A stretch of DNA of 64,000 bases from the NCBI GenBank assembly GCA_026874595.1, contig CM049316.1, positions 18,869,839 through 18,933,838 of the forward strand, read 5' to 3'. The notes below the pieces were generated by a model. It did no database searches. It had not been told where the DNA came from and saw only the letters and a program-made list of their open reading frames with translations. The DNA comes from Sipunculus nudus (Eukaryota; Annelida; Sipuncula; Golfingiida; Sipunculidae). This document shows positions 26,773 to 36,300 of the stretch, piece by piece. The number at the start of each line of letters is the position of its first letter. Within the stretch, counting starts at the first letter, position 1. The translations under genes were made by a program, and so were the position numbers.

Positions 26773-29039
26773 GTATCCCCAGACATAGTAGCCCCCCCCC
26801 CTTTAAGAACAGACCCCCATTTTTAGCAGCATATACTGACACTTGGCATATTTATTGTTTCTTCCATCTAACAATCCACAATCTTGTTGAAGATGTTGGT
26901 CCTGTGACCTTGACCTTTGACCTCATGACCCAAAAATCAATTTGGGTCTTGCTTTTCCAATGGGACATATGCAAGTCAAGTTTGAAATCTATACATCAAT
27001 AAAGCAGGAATTATCATCCAGAAACTAATTTTTTTTACATGTGGCTCCTGTGACCTTCACCTTTGACCTTGTGACCTAAAAAATTGATAGTGTTCTTCCT
27101 CTCTTGGCAGGAGAACTATATGTGCAAGATGAAAGATCTGAGATGAAATGTTTGGCTGAAAATGCATCCACATCTTTTTAAAGATGTGTCCTGTGACCTT
27201 GACCTTTGACCTCATGACCCCAAAATCAATTCGGGTCTTGCTTTTCCAATGGGTCAAATACAAGTCAAGTTTGAAATCCATAGATCAATAAAAGAAGGAA
27301 TTATCATCCAAGAACTAATTTTTGGACAGATGGCTCCTGTGACCTTCACCTTTGACCTTGTGACCTAAAAATTGATAGGGTTTTTTCCTCTCTTGGCAGG
27401 TGAACTATATGTGCAAGATGAAAGATCTGAGATGAAATGTTTGGCTGAAAATGCATCCACATCTTTTTAAAGATGTGTCCTGTGACCTTGACCTTTGACC
27501 TCATGACCCCAAAATCAATTCAGGTCTTGCTTTTCCAATGGGACATATACAATTCAAGTTTGAAATCCATACATCAATAAAAGCAGGAATTATCATCCAG
27601 AAACTAATTTTTGGACAGATGGCTCTTGTGACTTTCACCTTTGACCTTGTGACCTCAAAATTGATAGGGGTCTTCCACTCTTGGCAGGTGAACTATATGT
27701 GCAAGATGAAAGATCTGAGATGAATTGTTTGGCTGAAATTGCATCCACAACCTTTTTAAAGAGGTTTCCTGTGACCTTGACCTTTGACCTCATGTCCCCA
27801 AAATCAATTCGGGTCTTGCTTTTCCAATGGGTCAAATACAAGTCAAGTTTGAAATCCATACATCAATAAAAGCAGGAATTATCATCCAAGAACTAATTTT
27901 TGGACAGATGGCTCCTGTGACCTTCACCTTTGACCTTGTGACCTCAAAACTGATAGGGGTCTTCCTCTATTGGCAGATAACTAATATGTGCAAGATGAAA
28001 GGTTTGAGATGAAATGTTTGGCTGAAAATGCATCCACAATCTTTTTAAAGATGTGTCCTGTGACCTTGACCTTTGACCTCATGACCCTAAAATCAGTTGG
28101 AGTTTTGCTTTTTTAATGGGACATATATAAGTCAAATTTGAAATCAATACATCAATAAAAGCAGGAATTATCATCCAGAAACTAATTTTTGGACAGATAC
28201 CTCCTGTGGCCTTGACCTTTGACCTTGTGACCCCAAAATTTAAATGGATCATCTACTATTGGCAAGTGAGCTATATATTCAAGATGGAAGACCTGGGATA
28301 AAAGTTTGGCTTAAAATGCATCCACAGTATCTTTTAAAATGCCAGTCCAGTGACCTTGACCTTTGACCTCATGACCCTAGAACCTATAGGGTTCTAACTT
28401 TAGTGGTGGGCCATACATAAGTCATGTTTGAAATCCATATGGCTATCAACACTGGAGATATCATAAGAGGTGTGTGATTTTCACCATATATGGCAATATT
28501 CAAGGTCAAGGCCACTATCATAGGAAAGGTCATGACCCCAGTTTAAATAAACACCATCCCATAACCCATACCTATGTATATGCATAATATAAAAGAAATC
28601 TGTCCATTAGTTTTTGACTTATAATGCTCACAGTACTGTAAGGTGGCAATTTTGGGGGTATTAAACGGCATGAAAACAAGTAAAGAATAATAGGTTGCGC
28701 CACCAGTTTCTGGAACATGACAACCCTATCCATGACCTTCCATCAACTTGATTTTGGGATAAATTTATGCAAGATTTCTTGAGATATTAAAGAATTTGTG
28801 TGATTTTCCCCAAATTGGACCTATTCAAGGTCAAGGACACTCTCCTAGTAAAGGTCATGACCTCATTTTAAATAGGCGTCGTCCTCTTACTCATATCTAT
28901 ATATACCAAGTTTGGTAAAGTTCCGTGAAATATTTTTTGGGTTATCGCGCCAACAAGATTTAAATGCGGCGGCGGCGGCGGCGGGACCGGTATGAAAACA
29001 TAGTATCCCCCGACTTTGTCTGGGGATACAACAAGGTCT
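26773..29039. mobile_element. composite non-autonomous element bounded by inverted GTATCCCCAGACA
   Basis: The left boundary begins GTATCCCCAGACATAGTAG (26773). The right boundary, read on the minus strand from 29039, begins GTATCCCCAGACAAAGTCG, so the ends are inverted copies. The right end can also fold on itself (GTATCCCC at 29013 against GGGGATAC ending at 29039). The body holds a 289 bp tandem array, then single-copy phrases such as TATTCAAGGTCAAGG (about 28495 and 28811), then a GCGGCGGCGG tract near 28966. There is no protein-coding gene. The element type (MITE, Helitron-like or other) is not established. Confidence 0.6.
26830..28480. repeat. 289 bp tandem repeat with perfect DR1-type sites
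   Basis: The phrase CCTGTGACCTTGACCTTTG recurs at about 26901, 27190, 27479, 27768 and 28057, with a variant near 28347, giving a period of 289 bp over nearly six copies. Every copy contains TGACCTTTGACCT, the reverse complement of AGGTCA-A-AGGTCA, which is the DR1 consensus recognised by HNF4, RXR/PPAR and COUP-TF type receptors. Between them lies a second, variant phrase, GTGACCTTCACCTTTGACC, about 140-150 bp later in each unit. Coding is not apparent: ORFs are short and repeat with the units. Confidence 0.9.
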
Positions 29040-29507
29040 TTCTCAGAAGTTATTATAATCAGAAATGACGTTTCCTCCGATCGTTCCACCTCCTCCCTCC
29101 ATTCACGAAACGTAAATCGATTCTGTGTTTCTTAGAAATGATGTATCCTACGTTCCATCAATCGTACCATAAATATACCTGTGCGTTATTTTCTACTGAT
29201 GTGACTGAAACTTCATCTAAGTGGTCTAAGCGGACACTCTTCCATCAGAAACTATAATTAAGAAAAGAAATATAATAGACAAAGTTTCCTCACACACTCT
29301 CATGAATAACATAATGTTTCTGAATAAGAAAAACAGCTTACACTCAGTCTCTGAGTCATATATTTTGATATGCATGGTTGCGAGTATAAACGTACGGATC
29401 TTGTGATAAGTACTTTTATATATACGCACACAGGGCTAAAAAAAATATGACCATGGCATCTCCGAATGAGTAGGTTTTCTAATGATTAATAACAGAAAAT
29501 CACTTGC
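29040..29507. other. sequence immediately 3' of the last recognised minus-strand exon
   Basis: If the exon at 29508-29655 splices at its GC donor, the final coding exon and 3' UTR of the minus-strand gene should lie here or further left. No short exon continuing the expected LDD C terminus could be identified. Without splicing, the frame reads through to a stop at about 29436 after some 23 residues of non-conserved sequence. Confidence 0.4.
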
Positions 29508-29655
29508 CTGACGCAAAGACGTAATAGTCCTGTCGCTAGGTAAGCCAAGGGTCTCCCGAGTGAAGGCAGTTTCCAGTTCTTCTTCTGTCATGACATGAGC
29601 AGGATCTAATTTGCGTTCATTGATTATGTTGATCAGATATTCTTTATATGGTTCA
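29508..29655 (-). CDS. paralogue exon: LDD core (YKEYL...ELETA)
   Basis: Acceptor TTATGTTTCAG precedes the exon, whose first base completes a TGT (Cys) codon with two bases from the previous exon. It encodes 49 residues beginning EPYKEYLINII and containing DPAHVMTEEELETAFTRE. In HOIP the LDD has YKEYL...DP...ELETA in the same order and a Cys just before it. The LDD directs linkage of the acceptor ubiquitin at Met1. The donor is CAG|GCAAGTG, so this intron is probably a GC-AG intron; no GT lies at the expected position. The next exon was not found. Confidence 0.82.
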
Positions 29656-29771
29656 CTGAAACATAAATAATTTATCAAACAAAGAAAGCTCAATATTATA
29701 ACAACACATTAGATGCTAACATTTTATAATAATAATGACAATAATAATAATAATAATAACAATAATAATAC

Positions 29772-29878
29772 CAAAATATTTCTGTGTTGTGGTCTGCTTG
29801 CATTGTTTTGACATCACGCCCACGTCGCATTTTTTCACACAGCCATGTTGCTTTATTATCGAAGGTCTTACCATGATC
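29772..29878 (-). CDS. paralogue exon: early LDD
   Basis: Acceptor TATAG and donor ATTTTG|GTATTATT. The exon encodes 35 residues (DHGKTFDNKATW... to ...ADHNTEIF) and leaves two bases that complete a Cys codon with the next exon. The phase match (2 plus 1) supports the junction. It sits where HOIP has the variable linker between the RING2 end and YKEYL. The donor is followed by an (AAT)n microsatellite at 29725-29771. Confidence 0.72.
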
Positions 29879-30196
29879 CTATAAAAATAACATTCAATTA
29901 ATATTCCATCAATTGTAAAAAAGCAAAAACTGCCTTAATTGCATAAGTTAATCTTTATTGTAATAAGATAAAGAGATCCGATATAACACATATTACTTTG
30001 AGCACTAGGGAATACCGTTCTATAATATATTCACCCGTAAAGTAGGTATTGTGGAAATTTATATGACTTAAATATATTTTAGTGTATTACCATCATCTGT
30101 GCGGCGATATGTGAAGTGTCAAGCCAATCAGATAAGAGATTTTTCAAAATACATAGCATATTTAAAAATGTGATATTTTTATTTCATGATACCAAC

Positions 30197-30307
30197 ATTT
30201 AGTAGCCTCTTCAGACTCGTCACTGACATTCCACGAAGATAGTAAATGCAGTTACGCGGATGATGACAATGGGAGCCAAGCGCACAGCTAACGTTTGTAT
30301 TACAACT
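30197..30307 (-). CDS. paralogue exon: C-terminal part of RING2 and LDD helix
   Basis: Acceptor ATTTCTTTCAG, phase 0. The exon encodes 37 residues with Cys and His spaced for zinc binding (SCNTNVSC...HCHHPRNC), then IYYLRGMSVTSLKRLLN. This closely matches the HHPRDC-FYLRDW segment that closes RING2 and opens the LDD in HOIP. The donor AAT|GTTGGT is weak but gives a phase-0 junction with the next exon. Between this exon and the preceding one (30308-30548) I find no exon carrying the HOIP catalytic cysteine segment. Confidence 0.82.
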
Positions 30308-30548
30308 CTGAAAGAAATAATATCATTATCTAAGTATAGTAAGTATTTGGAATCACGATCAATATTTATAAATATAATATGCAATGGGCACATTACTAGC
30401 TACACTATGCACAAGGCCCGTTAAATAAGTGAAAAACTGCGATATACACCATTGATATGTTTGGAGCCAACTTATATTAGTTATGCTATTTTATCGAGGG
30501 TTATAGAAATCAGCCTTTCCGGTATTTGTCATTTGATTTTATATATAC

Positions 30549-30664
30549 CTTGCTATATTCACACCTGCAGCCTGCACAAAATGGCGTTAAGCACGTTTTG
30601 CAGGTCAGCTTCCTATCTTCCTCATAAATACAGTGACACTTACTCTCACAGCGAGGACAGCTTA
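30549..30664 (-). CDS. paralogue exon: RING2/IBR-like zinc cluster lacking the active-site Cys
   Basis: Acceptor TTTCACATTTTAG; the first two bases complete a Val codon with the single G left by the previous exon. It encodes SCPRC, then 14 residues (ESKCHCIYEEDRKL), then TCKTC and FCAGC, and ends in phase 0 before GTATATATA. The C-x2-C-x15-C-x2-C-x4-C-x2-C spacing equals that of HOIP RING2 as I recall it. At the catalytic cysteine position (11th of the 14) this copy has Asp. An IBR alignment (the IYE phrase) is also possible, which would make this a fusion of IBR start and RING2 end. On either reading the catalytic motif is missing. Confidence 0.78.
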
Positions 30665-31164
30665 CTAAAATGTGAAATAATACAACCTAAGATTTGAGCA
30701 TTGAAAGAAAATAATTCTGCCTATAGGTTCCACAATGAGAAAGAAAGACCGAAATAAATTTTAAATTCATTTATATTATTTAGCTCCTTGAAACCTCACA
30801 TAATCTGCATAAAGGACAACCACTTGTTTTAATAAGGGGTTACGCACTACGAAGAACCGTGTAATATTTGCAAACACAATATACGCATTTCGGAACCTAG
30901 TTATCAGTTCTATGTAATATCTAGATTTATAAATATGACTTTTAACTTTTTGTGTTGATAAAAGTAAAAGATTTGTATTTGTTAGTTTACAAAGTGAAAG
31001 TTGTCGATATCTTACATGAATTAATTTTAGGGAATTATCGTAACATCCAGAAGTTAATCATTGAATTAGAGGGGTTACAAAACTAGGACATCCAGGCATA
31101 TACTGATATTCAGTCAGCTGCAGTACAAAAAATACTTTAATATCATTATTTTTTAAACACTAAC

Positions 31165-31240
31165 CGGTTTTTGTCTCCTGGTTATCGTAATAATCATCTT
31201 CGTCCTCGCAAGCTTCTTGAATCTGGGAGCTTATAAGGAG
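31165..31240 (-). CDS. paralogue exon: short acidic linker before the zinc cluster
   Basis: Acceptor TTCAATCTTACAG and donor ACCG|GTTAGTG. The exon encodes 25 residues rich in Glu, Asp and Tyr (LLISSQIQEACEDEDDYYDN followed by QETKT) and leaves one base, giving a phase-1 junction that fits the next exon exactly. The position corresponds to the segment just before RING2 in HOIP. No RING1 exon is seen between this exon and the long exon to its 5' side. Confidence 0.68.
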
Positions 31241-32035
31241 CTGTAAGATTGAATCAAGAAGAAACTTAAGATTCCTTTTGGAAAAAGGTTTGCATGATTC
31301 GTTAAATCAAATTATAATTATTTGGTACCACAAACAGTGTCCGCTTTTAAACAGAAGAACGGGAACTAACAAAATATAACCTATTAATAATAAGGTGCCG
31401 TTAGTGATAATTGGTGTCACCATTTATACCACCTATCCTTTTTATATACTAACTCTGCCCTAATTCACGTTCACATGCAGAGTGCGAATGATCCTAACTA
31501 GGAGGGTATTGAGCAGTGATGTAGAACTCGACTGTTGTCCACTTTTGAGGGACATGGACTTTGGTGGGTCCTGGCCTCGGTATATACTTAGACTCGGAGA
31601 TAAGGACTCGAGAAATCTGGCCGGGTCCTTCTTGGGTACATAGAAAGTCACATACTATAAAGGCGTATATACATGTTCGAACTACTAACAGATTATTACA
31701 AAAAAGACTATCTACCAGGTCTTAGCCCCTGCATGGGGAGCAAAATGTTATCAAACATTTAAGAAAAAAAGCACGTGTATAAACTAACATAAAAACATAC
31801 GTGATAATCTCGAATTTCTATTCTAAATTTCTTTTAATAAGGAGATTTTACAAGACTTGGTTGGACTTGGTCTCGGGTATCAAATGTCTTGGACCCGAAG
31901 AGGGTGGACTTGGATTCGAAAATCAAGGACTTGTACTTGGACCCGGACTCGAGTGGCCTGACTCGGACTTGCTCTCGGACTCGCACGGTATGGATTTGGC
32001 TATATATCACTGGTATTTAGTATTTAACCTATTAC
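31241..32035. repeat. intron with Asp/Leu-phrase low-complexity repeat
   Basis: The intron contains a stretch (about 31500-32000) of degenerate repeated phrases such as GACTTGGACTCGGACT, GGACCCGGACTCG and GACTCGGAG on mixed strands. It resembles a short dispersed repeat and has no linked coding exon. It occupies the position where RING1 and IBR exons would be expected in a HOIP gene. Confidence 0.5.
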
Positions 32036-32950
32036 CTCAGATATTTCAGTCTGTTTGGTTGGCCCAGGGTTCAATATAGCTTTCTTTTGTCTTGTTGCAT
32101 TGTGCACTTTTGTTTTCTTTTGTGTAATCCTCTTGCTCTCTTCTATCTCTTCTTCTGGAAATTCTACAAAGCCGTCCTGAAAAGAATTGTCCTTTTTGAA
32201 TAACATGTGATGGTCTTTACCCCCAGTGGCTTCGATTTTCTTTCCTTTTATTCCATGCGCTTGATGCAGTTGTTCGACAGGGGGATTTCCACAGTTCTTT
32301 GCGAAACCAGCTTCCTTTGTTTGAATTTTTGTAGCGTCGCGTTGATTTTTCTGAAAGTGGTGTTTGCTTCGCACTGGACGCGAATTATCCGTCAATGAAA
32401 GTGCTGCCGGGGTTTCCACCATTTGGTTTGACAATGCATTTGGACGCACTGGACAACCAGTTTCCTTTATTTGAGTTTTGGTAGCGTTGCCTTCATTTTT
32501 CTGAATATGACGTTTGCTTCGGACTGGGCTAGCATTATCTGTTATAGCTTGTACGTCCGGGGTTTCTAGCTCTTGGTTTGACAATGTATTCGGCTCTTTG
32601 TTGTTTACTCCAGTTTTAAGTGGCGTTTGAATATCCTGAATTTGTGACCGGACTGGACAAGCATTATCTGTTATAGCTTGTACGTCCGGGGTTTCTAGCT
32701 CTTGGTTTGACAATGTTTTCGGCTTTTTGTTGTTTACTCCAGTTTTGAGTGGGGTTTGAATATCCTGAATTTGTGATGGATCACTGTTGTCTGCAGGAGT
32801 TTTGATATCATCTGTTTCTTTCTTTTGGACGTTTGACACCTTGTCATCGTTTTTCAGAGGTTCAAAGCACATTTCACACCACAGGTTTGACGCTGGGTTG
32901 ATTAGCGTACAAGCCCGGCAGCTTATTATATCTAACCGGGCTTCTGAATC
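32036..32950 (-). CDS. paralogue exon: NZF3 plus long disordered repeat segment
   Basis: Acceptor AATATTCCACAG, phase 0 at both ends (donor TCTGAG|GTAATA), 305 codons. It opens with a RanBP2-type zinc finger, SCRACTLINPASNLWCEMC (C-x2-C-x10-C-x2-C with the family Asn). The rest is polar and low complexity. Two near-identical 43-residue units lie at 32519-32776 (SQIQDIQTPL...TDNACPVR and the same ending TDNASPVR), followed by two diverged units with LSNQ and PVRSK phrases. The 3' part is Lys/Glu rich. The exon sits where the plus-strand gene has no equivalent, since that gene's large exon lies 5' of its NZFs. Confidence 0.82.
32519..32776 (-). repeat. 129 bp (43-residue) in-frame tandem repeat, two near-identical copies
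   Basis: Two consecutive in-frame copies differ at only a few residues (KKPKTL against KEPNTL, NACPVR against NASPVR), which indicates recent duplication inside an exon. Diverged relatives continue 3' of it. Confidence 0.85.
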
Positions 32951-34323
32951 CTGTGGAATATTTAAAATATTTTTCTCAGTTAAAATATAATAACTGATGC
33001 TTTCAGGTTTTAAACACTCTGTGTGTAACTCGGGTTATTTTTTTCTGTTTTATACACTGTTAAATTATTATGTATGAAACAACGTTAATGCATGATGCAT
33101 GTTTGGTTTATATTGTCATCAAGCTCGTGAAGCAAGTATATGTTTAGTCAACAAGCGTTTAAATTTAAACCTATACACCACTTCCTCTGAGCCACTCACG
33201 GCGTTACCGATCGGTATAATGCATGGTTCCCAATTACCGAAATATTAACTGAAGCCTGGTCATTCGATTCATTCGGCATTGCAATAACTACATTTGGTTT
33301 CTCTTTCACCCGAACCGAAAAGACGCATCACGGTATTCAATTTACTTTAATCATCTGTGCTTTAAAAGGCTTAACCTACTGATAGGAACAGGTGGAACTA
33401 TACTTTAGTACCTGTATAGGTTGGGTTCTAGTGCGACTCAACGAAATTTAATTCAAATGGAAAAGTTTCAAATAATCCAAATGTAAATTCGAATGTTAAT
33501 GCAATTAGTTACAATAAAATGCAAATGATATACAAATTACAACTTACAAATGTATTTGCGGTTGAAGCCTGTTGGGTTACAAATACGCAACAGGATGCCA
33601 CTTTATTATTAAAAATTTGAGTAGCTTATAGTAGGATATATTCTAAAATATATTCCACTGATATAACGAACTGATTATGGACATCCCTTGCAAGTACATG
33701 CATATAGGACGGCCTTGGGTAACAGGGAAAATATGCCAAATTGATACATTTGATCAAGTTATAAAAAGGAAATATTAATCTTCCCTTTACACATCAATTA
33801 TCATGAATCAATATGGTCAATATAAGTAATTAAATGAACAATAGTCATGTATTGATGAAAATCTACCTAAGATTTGAACATCACTTGTGGAAAGGTTTCT
33901 TCGGGGTTATATACATTTTGGGCGGGCCTGAATACAGGCGTTGGCGGAGGTATGCTCTATATGTTTATGGTTTCTGTGTACATTTTGTTTTTCCGGCGCC
34001 GAATCATTAATCATACTTTAACATGATGGTCTTGCTTTTTGAAATAGGTCAATATACCTAAGCATAGTAAACAATCGGTGACATACAGAACCCATAATTT
34101 TCTTTTTGTTAAAAACTGAAGTGGCTACATGTTTGAAATTGTTAAATATTTCTGCCTCAAACAGTTACAAAAGCATGTAGCTACCATGATGACAGTACTA
34201 CCTCCTTTTTTTAAATTTTAAGATTACTAATTACACATTTTATGCACAATCTGTTTCACCAATAATTATGAAACATATTTGTAACATTTTCAATGGTAAC
34301 AACACTAACAGGCCATTACTCAC
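32951..34323. other. intron of the minus-strand gene
   Basis: AT-rich sequence of about 1.37 kb between two NZF exons. No additional zinc finger exon, microsatellite or obvious repeat was recognised on either strand. Confidence 0.5.
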
Positions 34324-34461
34324 ATTTCTTCTGAGGATATTAGTCGCTGTGTCGTGAAGAGTCTTGGAGCACATCTCACATATTTTCATTCCTGGTGGGT
34401 TAAGATATGTGCAGTATGTACACGCTATCTGCTCAGTGACAGGTGATTCTGCCAGGTAAAC
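34324..34461 (-). CDS. paralogue exon: NZF2
   Basis: Acceptor TTATTTTCAG and donor AAT|GTGAGT, 46 codons, phase 0 at both ends. It encodes a RanBP2/NZF finger, ACTYCTYLNPPGMKICEMC, with the Thr-Tyr pair after the second Cys where NZFs use Thr-Phe to contact ubiquitin. It is closest to the plus-strand finger at 51518-51652 (PVT...ACSQCTYHN), which suggests direct descent from a common exon. Confidence 0.85.
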
Positions 34462-34737
34462 CTGAAAATAACTTTCGTATATAGTCAGGACAACACGCGA
34501 TATCGGGTCTTCATTTGATTCTTGTAAATATCTGCGAATAACCGTATAATCGGTTTAGCTGCAAATGTAGATCAGCAAAATTTAAAAGTTTTATAAAAAC
34601 GTATATTTTGAAAAGTTTTGCAGTTCATATGTGTCACTTAAAGAAATATGTTAAATTCTTTTTAGATATATTGTTATTTTTTTCTTGATTAGTTACCGAA
34701 ATGTTGCATGTAATGATAATAATAATAATAATAATAC

Positions 34738-34867
34738 CCGTCCATTTGGCGAATTCTCTGGTGGAAGCTGTTCAGCACAAGAGATGCACAGGACCGCATC
34801 CTCAAGATTAATGAAGTCACACTGGGGACATCTCTTTTCTCGCTCCATACTTTTCAGTGACAAACAC
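34738..34867 (-). CDS. paralogue exon: NZF1
   Basis: Acceptor TTTTCTTTCAAG; the first base completes a codon from an unseen upstream exon (phase 2). The donor is GGACGG|GTATTATT. It encodes KRCPQCDFINLEDAVLCISC then AEQLPPE. The plus-strand finger at 51203-51352 reads CPDCSFVNLADAELCISCAN followed by PLP, a very close match and strong evidence of paralogy. An in-frame Met lies 7 codons into the exon but an upstream exon is more likely, because the reading frame is open to the acceptor. Confidence 0.83.
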
Positions 34868-35485
34868 CTTGAAAGAAAATATAATGATACATAGTACTCA
34901 ATTGATATGGATGATGAGTTGGTTTGTTGGGTCCAGTTTTATTACTTTTCTTACATATACACATGCAGGAATTTTGTCATGTACACTTGGTTATAACATG
35001 ATTAAGCCTAAAAGTGAAATCTTTGAAGACAAAACAGTAAATCCATACATCCGAGAGACAGAGAGAAGGAAGAGTGAAAGGCGGGGAAAAGTTTACAAAT
35101 GAATTTAAGTATATATACTTCCACACACTATGTGTTGATTGAATATGTTGAATGGTTTTATAAACACAATGGTTTATATAAGTGTTTATACTATAAATAG
35201 GTGTGCAGAAGCGGATTCACGGGGGATTCAATATTTGCAGCCTGGACCCTTCTTTTCCGGACCTTGGGACATCTTTTAGGTACTTTTAGTCCTCCTGGGT
35301 TGGACCCCGCCTTTTATTAAATCCTGGAACCGCCCATGGTGTGTATAAATAGGTGTTATTATTTATGGATTTGTAGGATGATCGAGGTACAAGTGTACAA
35401 AAGCCCGTACTGTGTTTCACTCTTCGTGTGTTGAGCAGGCACCGATACACAACAAACTACGCATGATGCACCTGTCTTAATAGGT

Positions 35486-35487
<2 letters not shown>
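34868..35487. other. upstream region or intron of the minus-strand gene
   Basis: No further NZF or PUB exon recognised. A short fragment at about 35211-35338 (GCGGATTCACGGGGGATTC ... CTGGAACCGCCC) looks like the ends of a decayed MITE of the GGATCC-CGCC style. Confidence 0.4.

Positions 35488-35544
<57 letters not shown>
35488..35544. repeat. (AT)n microsatellite
   Basis: About 57 bp of uninterrupted AT dinucleotide repeat. Confidence 0.95.
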
Positions 35545-35547
<3 letters not shown>

Positions 35548-35738
35548 GAGGCGTCTTGGTAAAGTGGAGCAGATGAGAACATACAAAAAGAAACGGCTGC
35601 TCTAACATACATACCTTAATTCCGGGACACAGGATGGTTAAATCACATTTAAATGAATAATAGACATGCAGCAGACTGAAACCATAACAGTATACAATAT
35701 CAGAATGATAGCCGACGCACTATCAACTACTGACATAC

Positions 35739-35883
35739 CGTGAGTGTTATTTATAACGGGCGTATCAAGTTTGGCGAGCGATCCAAAGTCCACCTTGGGA
35801 ACTGTCAATGCTGTGAGGTCCAACACGTAAACACTATTAAGAGTTTGGGCTGCAGTACCCATTACACGTAAATTATAACCCAT
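35739..35883 (-). CDS. candidate 5' exon of the minus-strand gene (uncertain)
   Basis: An open frame from an ATG at 35883 encodes MGYNLRVMGTAAQ...VDFGSLAKLDTPVINNTHG and meets a textbook donor, CACG|GTATGTC (phase 1). The VDFGSLAKLD phrase loosely recalls ADLDFGKLIKGLD in the PUB domain of the plus-strand gene. However, the phase does not fit the first NZF exon directly, so an intermediate exon would be required, and an in-frame stop lies just upstream. It may be a chance ORF. Confidence 0.25.
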
Positions 35884-36300
35884 TTGAGTCTAGCCGTGAC
35901 GCATGTGACCAAATCTTGAAAAAAATACATGACCCATTAATCAACAAATATTATGTGCTGAGTAAGGTGTATGTTTAACCTGGATTTTCCAGTGGGCTCA
36001 GCAGATACAAAGATAGACTGGTTTCCTGTTTAAATTATCTCATCAGTCCATGATTGAGTAAAAATTAACTCTTGGATCAAGCAGACTGCGTCCCCCTACC
36101 GCGATTAAATCCATGGCGTACCTATAAGGTGAGTGGCAAAATATAAATATATTCCATATCTTATACCTCGCATGGTATACAGGATTTAGTATTTATTATG
36201 CATGTATATATGGCTAATATAAAAGGAGGCACATACTGGATATCAATCGGTTTTACAGGATGTAAAAAAAAGTCTACTCGGATATATATATACATATATT
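35884..36300. other. intergenic between the divergent genes
   Basis: AT-rich, no exon recognised. It could contain the promoter of the minus-strand gene; no specific element is evident. Confidence 0.35.

Larger units (their letters stand above)
29508..34867 (-). other. gene: divergent HOIP/RNF31-like paralogue, RING1 and catalytic Cys not found
   Basis: Eight minus-strand exons (34738-34867, 34324-34461, 32036-32950, 31165-31240, 30549-30664, 30197-30307, 29772-29878, 29508-29655) join with compatible reading phases into one 580-codon frame with no stop. The order is NZF, NZF, NZF plus a long disordered segment, a linker, a RING2-like zinc cluster, and the LDD. The HHPRNC-x-YYLRG, YKEYL and DPA...EEELETA phrases closely match the RING2 end and LDD of HOIP as I know it. 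The NZFs resemble those of the plus-strand RNF31 homologue 15 kb away, so the two genes are paralogues in divergent orientation. RING1, a separate IBR and the Gly-Gly-Cys-Met-His-Phe-type active site are absent from the visible exons. The start and the final exon are not settled. Function is inferred: probably ubiquitin-binding, but not a linear-chain ligase. Confidence 0.82.

Noticed and set aside
27538-28012. Several 60-75 codon ORFs on both strands with near-identical sequence
   Set aside because: They repeat with the 289 bp units and are side effects of the tandem array.
29508-34867. Minus-strand gene as a duplicated haplotype or inverted assembly artefact of the plus gene
   Set aside because: The protein sequences and exon contents differ too much (different disordered exon, diverged fingers), so this is a true paralogue; a join error elsewhere cannot be excluded.
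35620-35676. Possible 61-base minus-strand exon between TTTCAG and AAG|GTATGT
   Set aside because: Splice sites look good and the length would repair the phase, but the resulting frame contains an in-frame stop.
35739-35883. First exon with a PUB-like phrase for the minus-strand gene
   Set aside because: Kept only as a low-confidence feature: donor is excellent but the phase does not fit the first NZF exon and the resemblance to PUB is weak.
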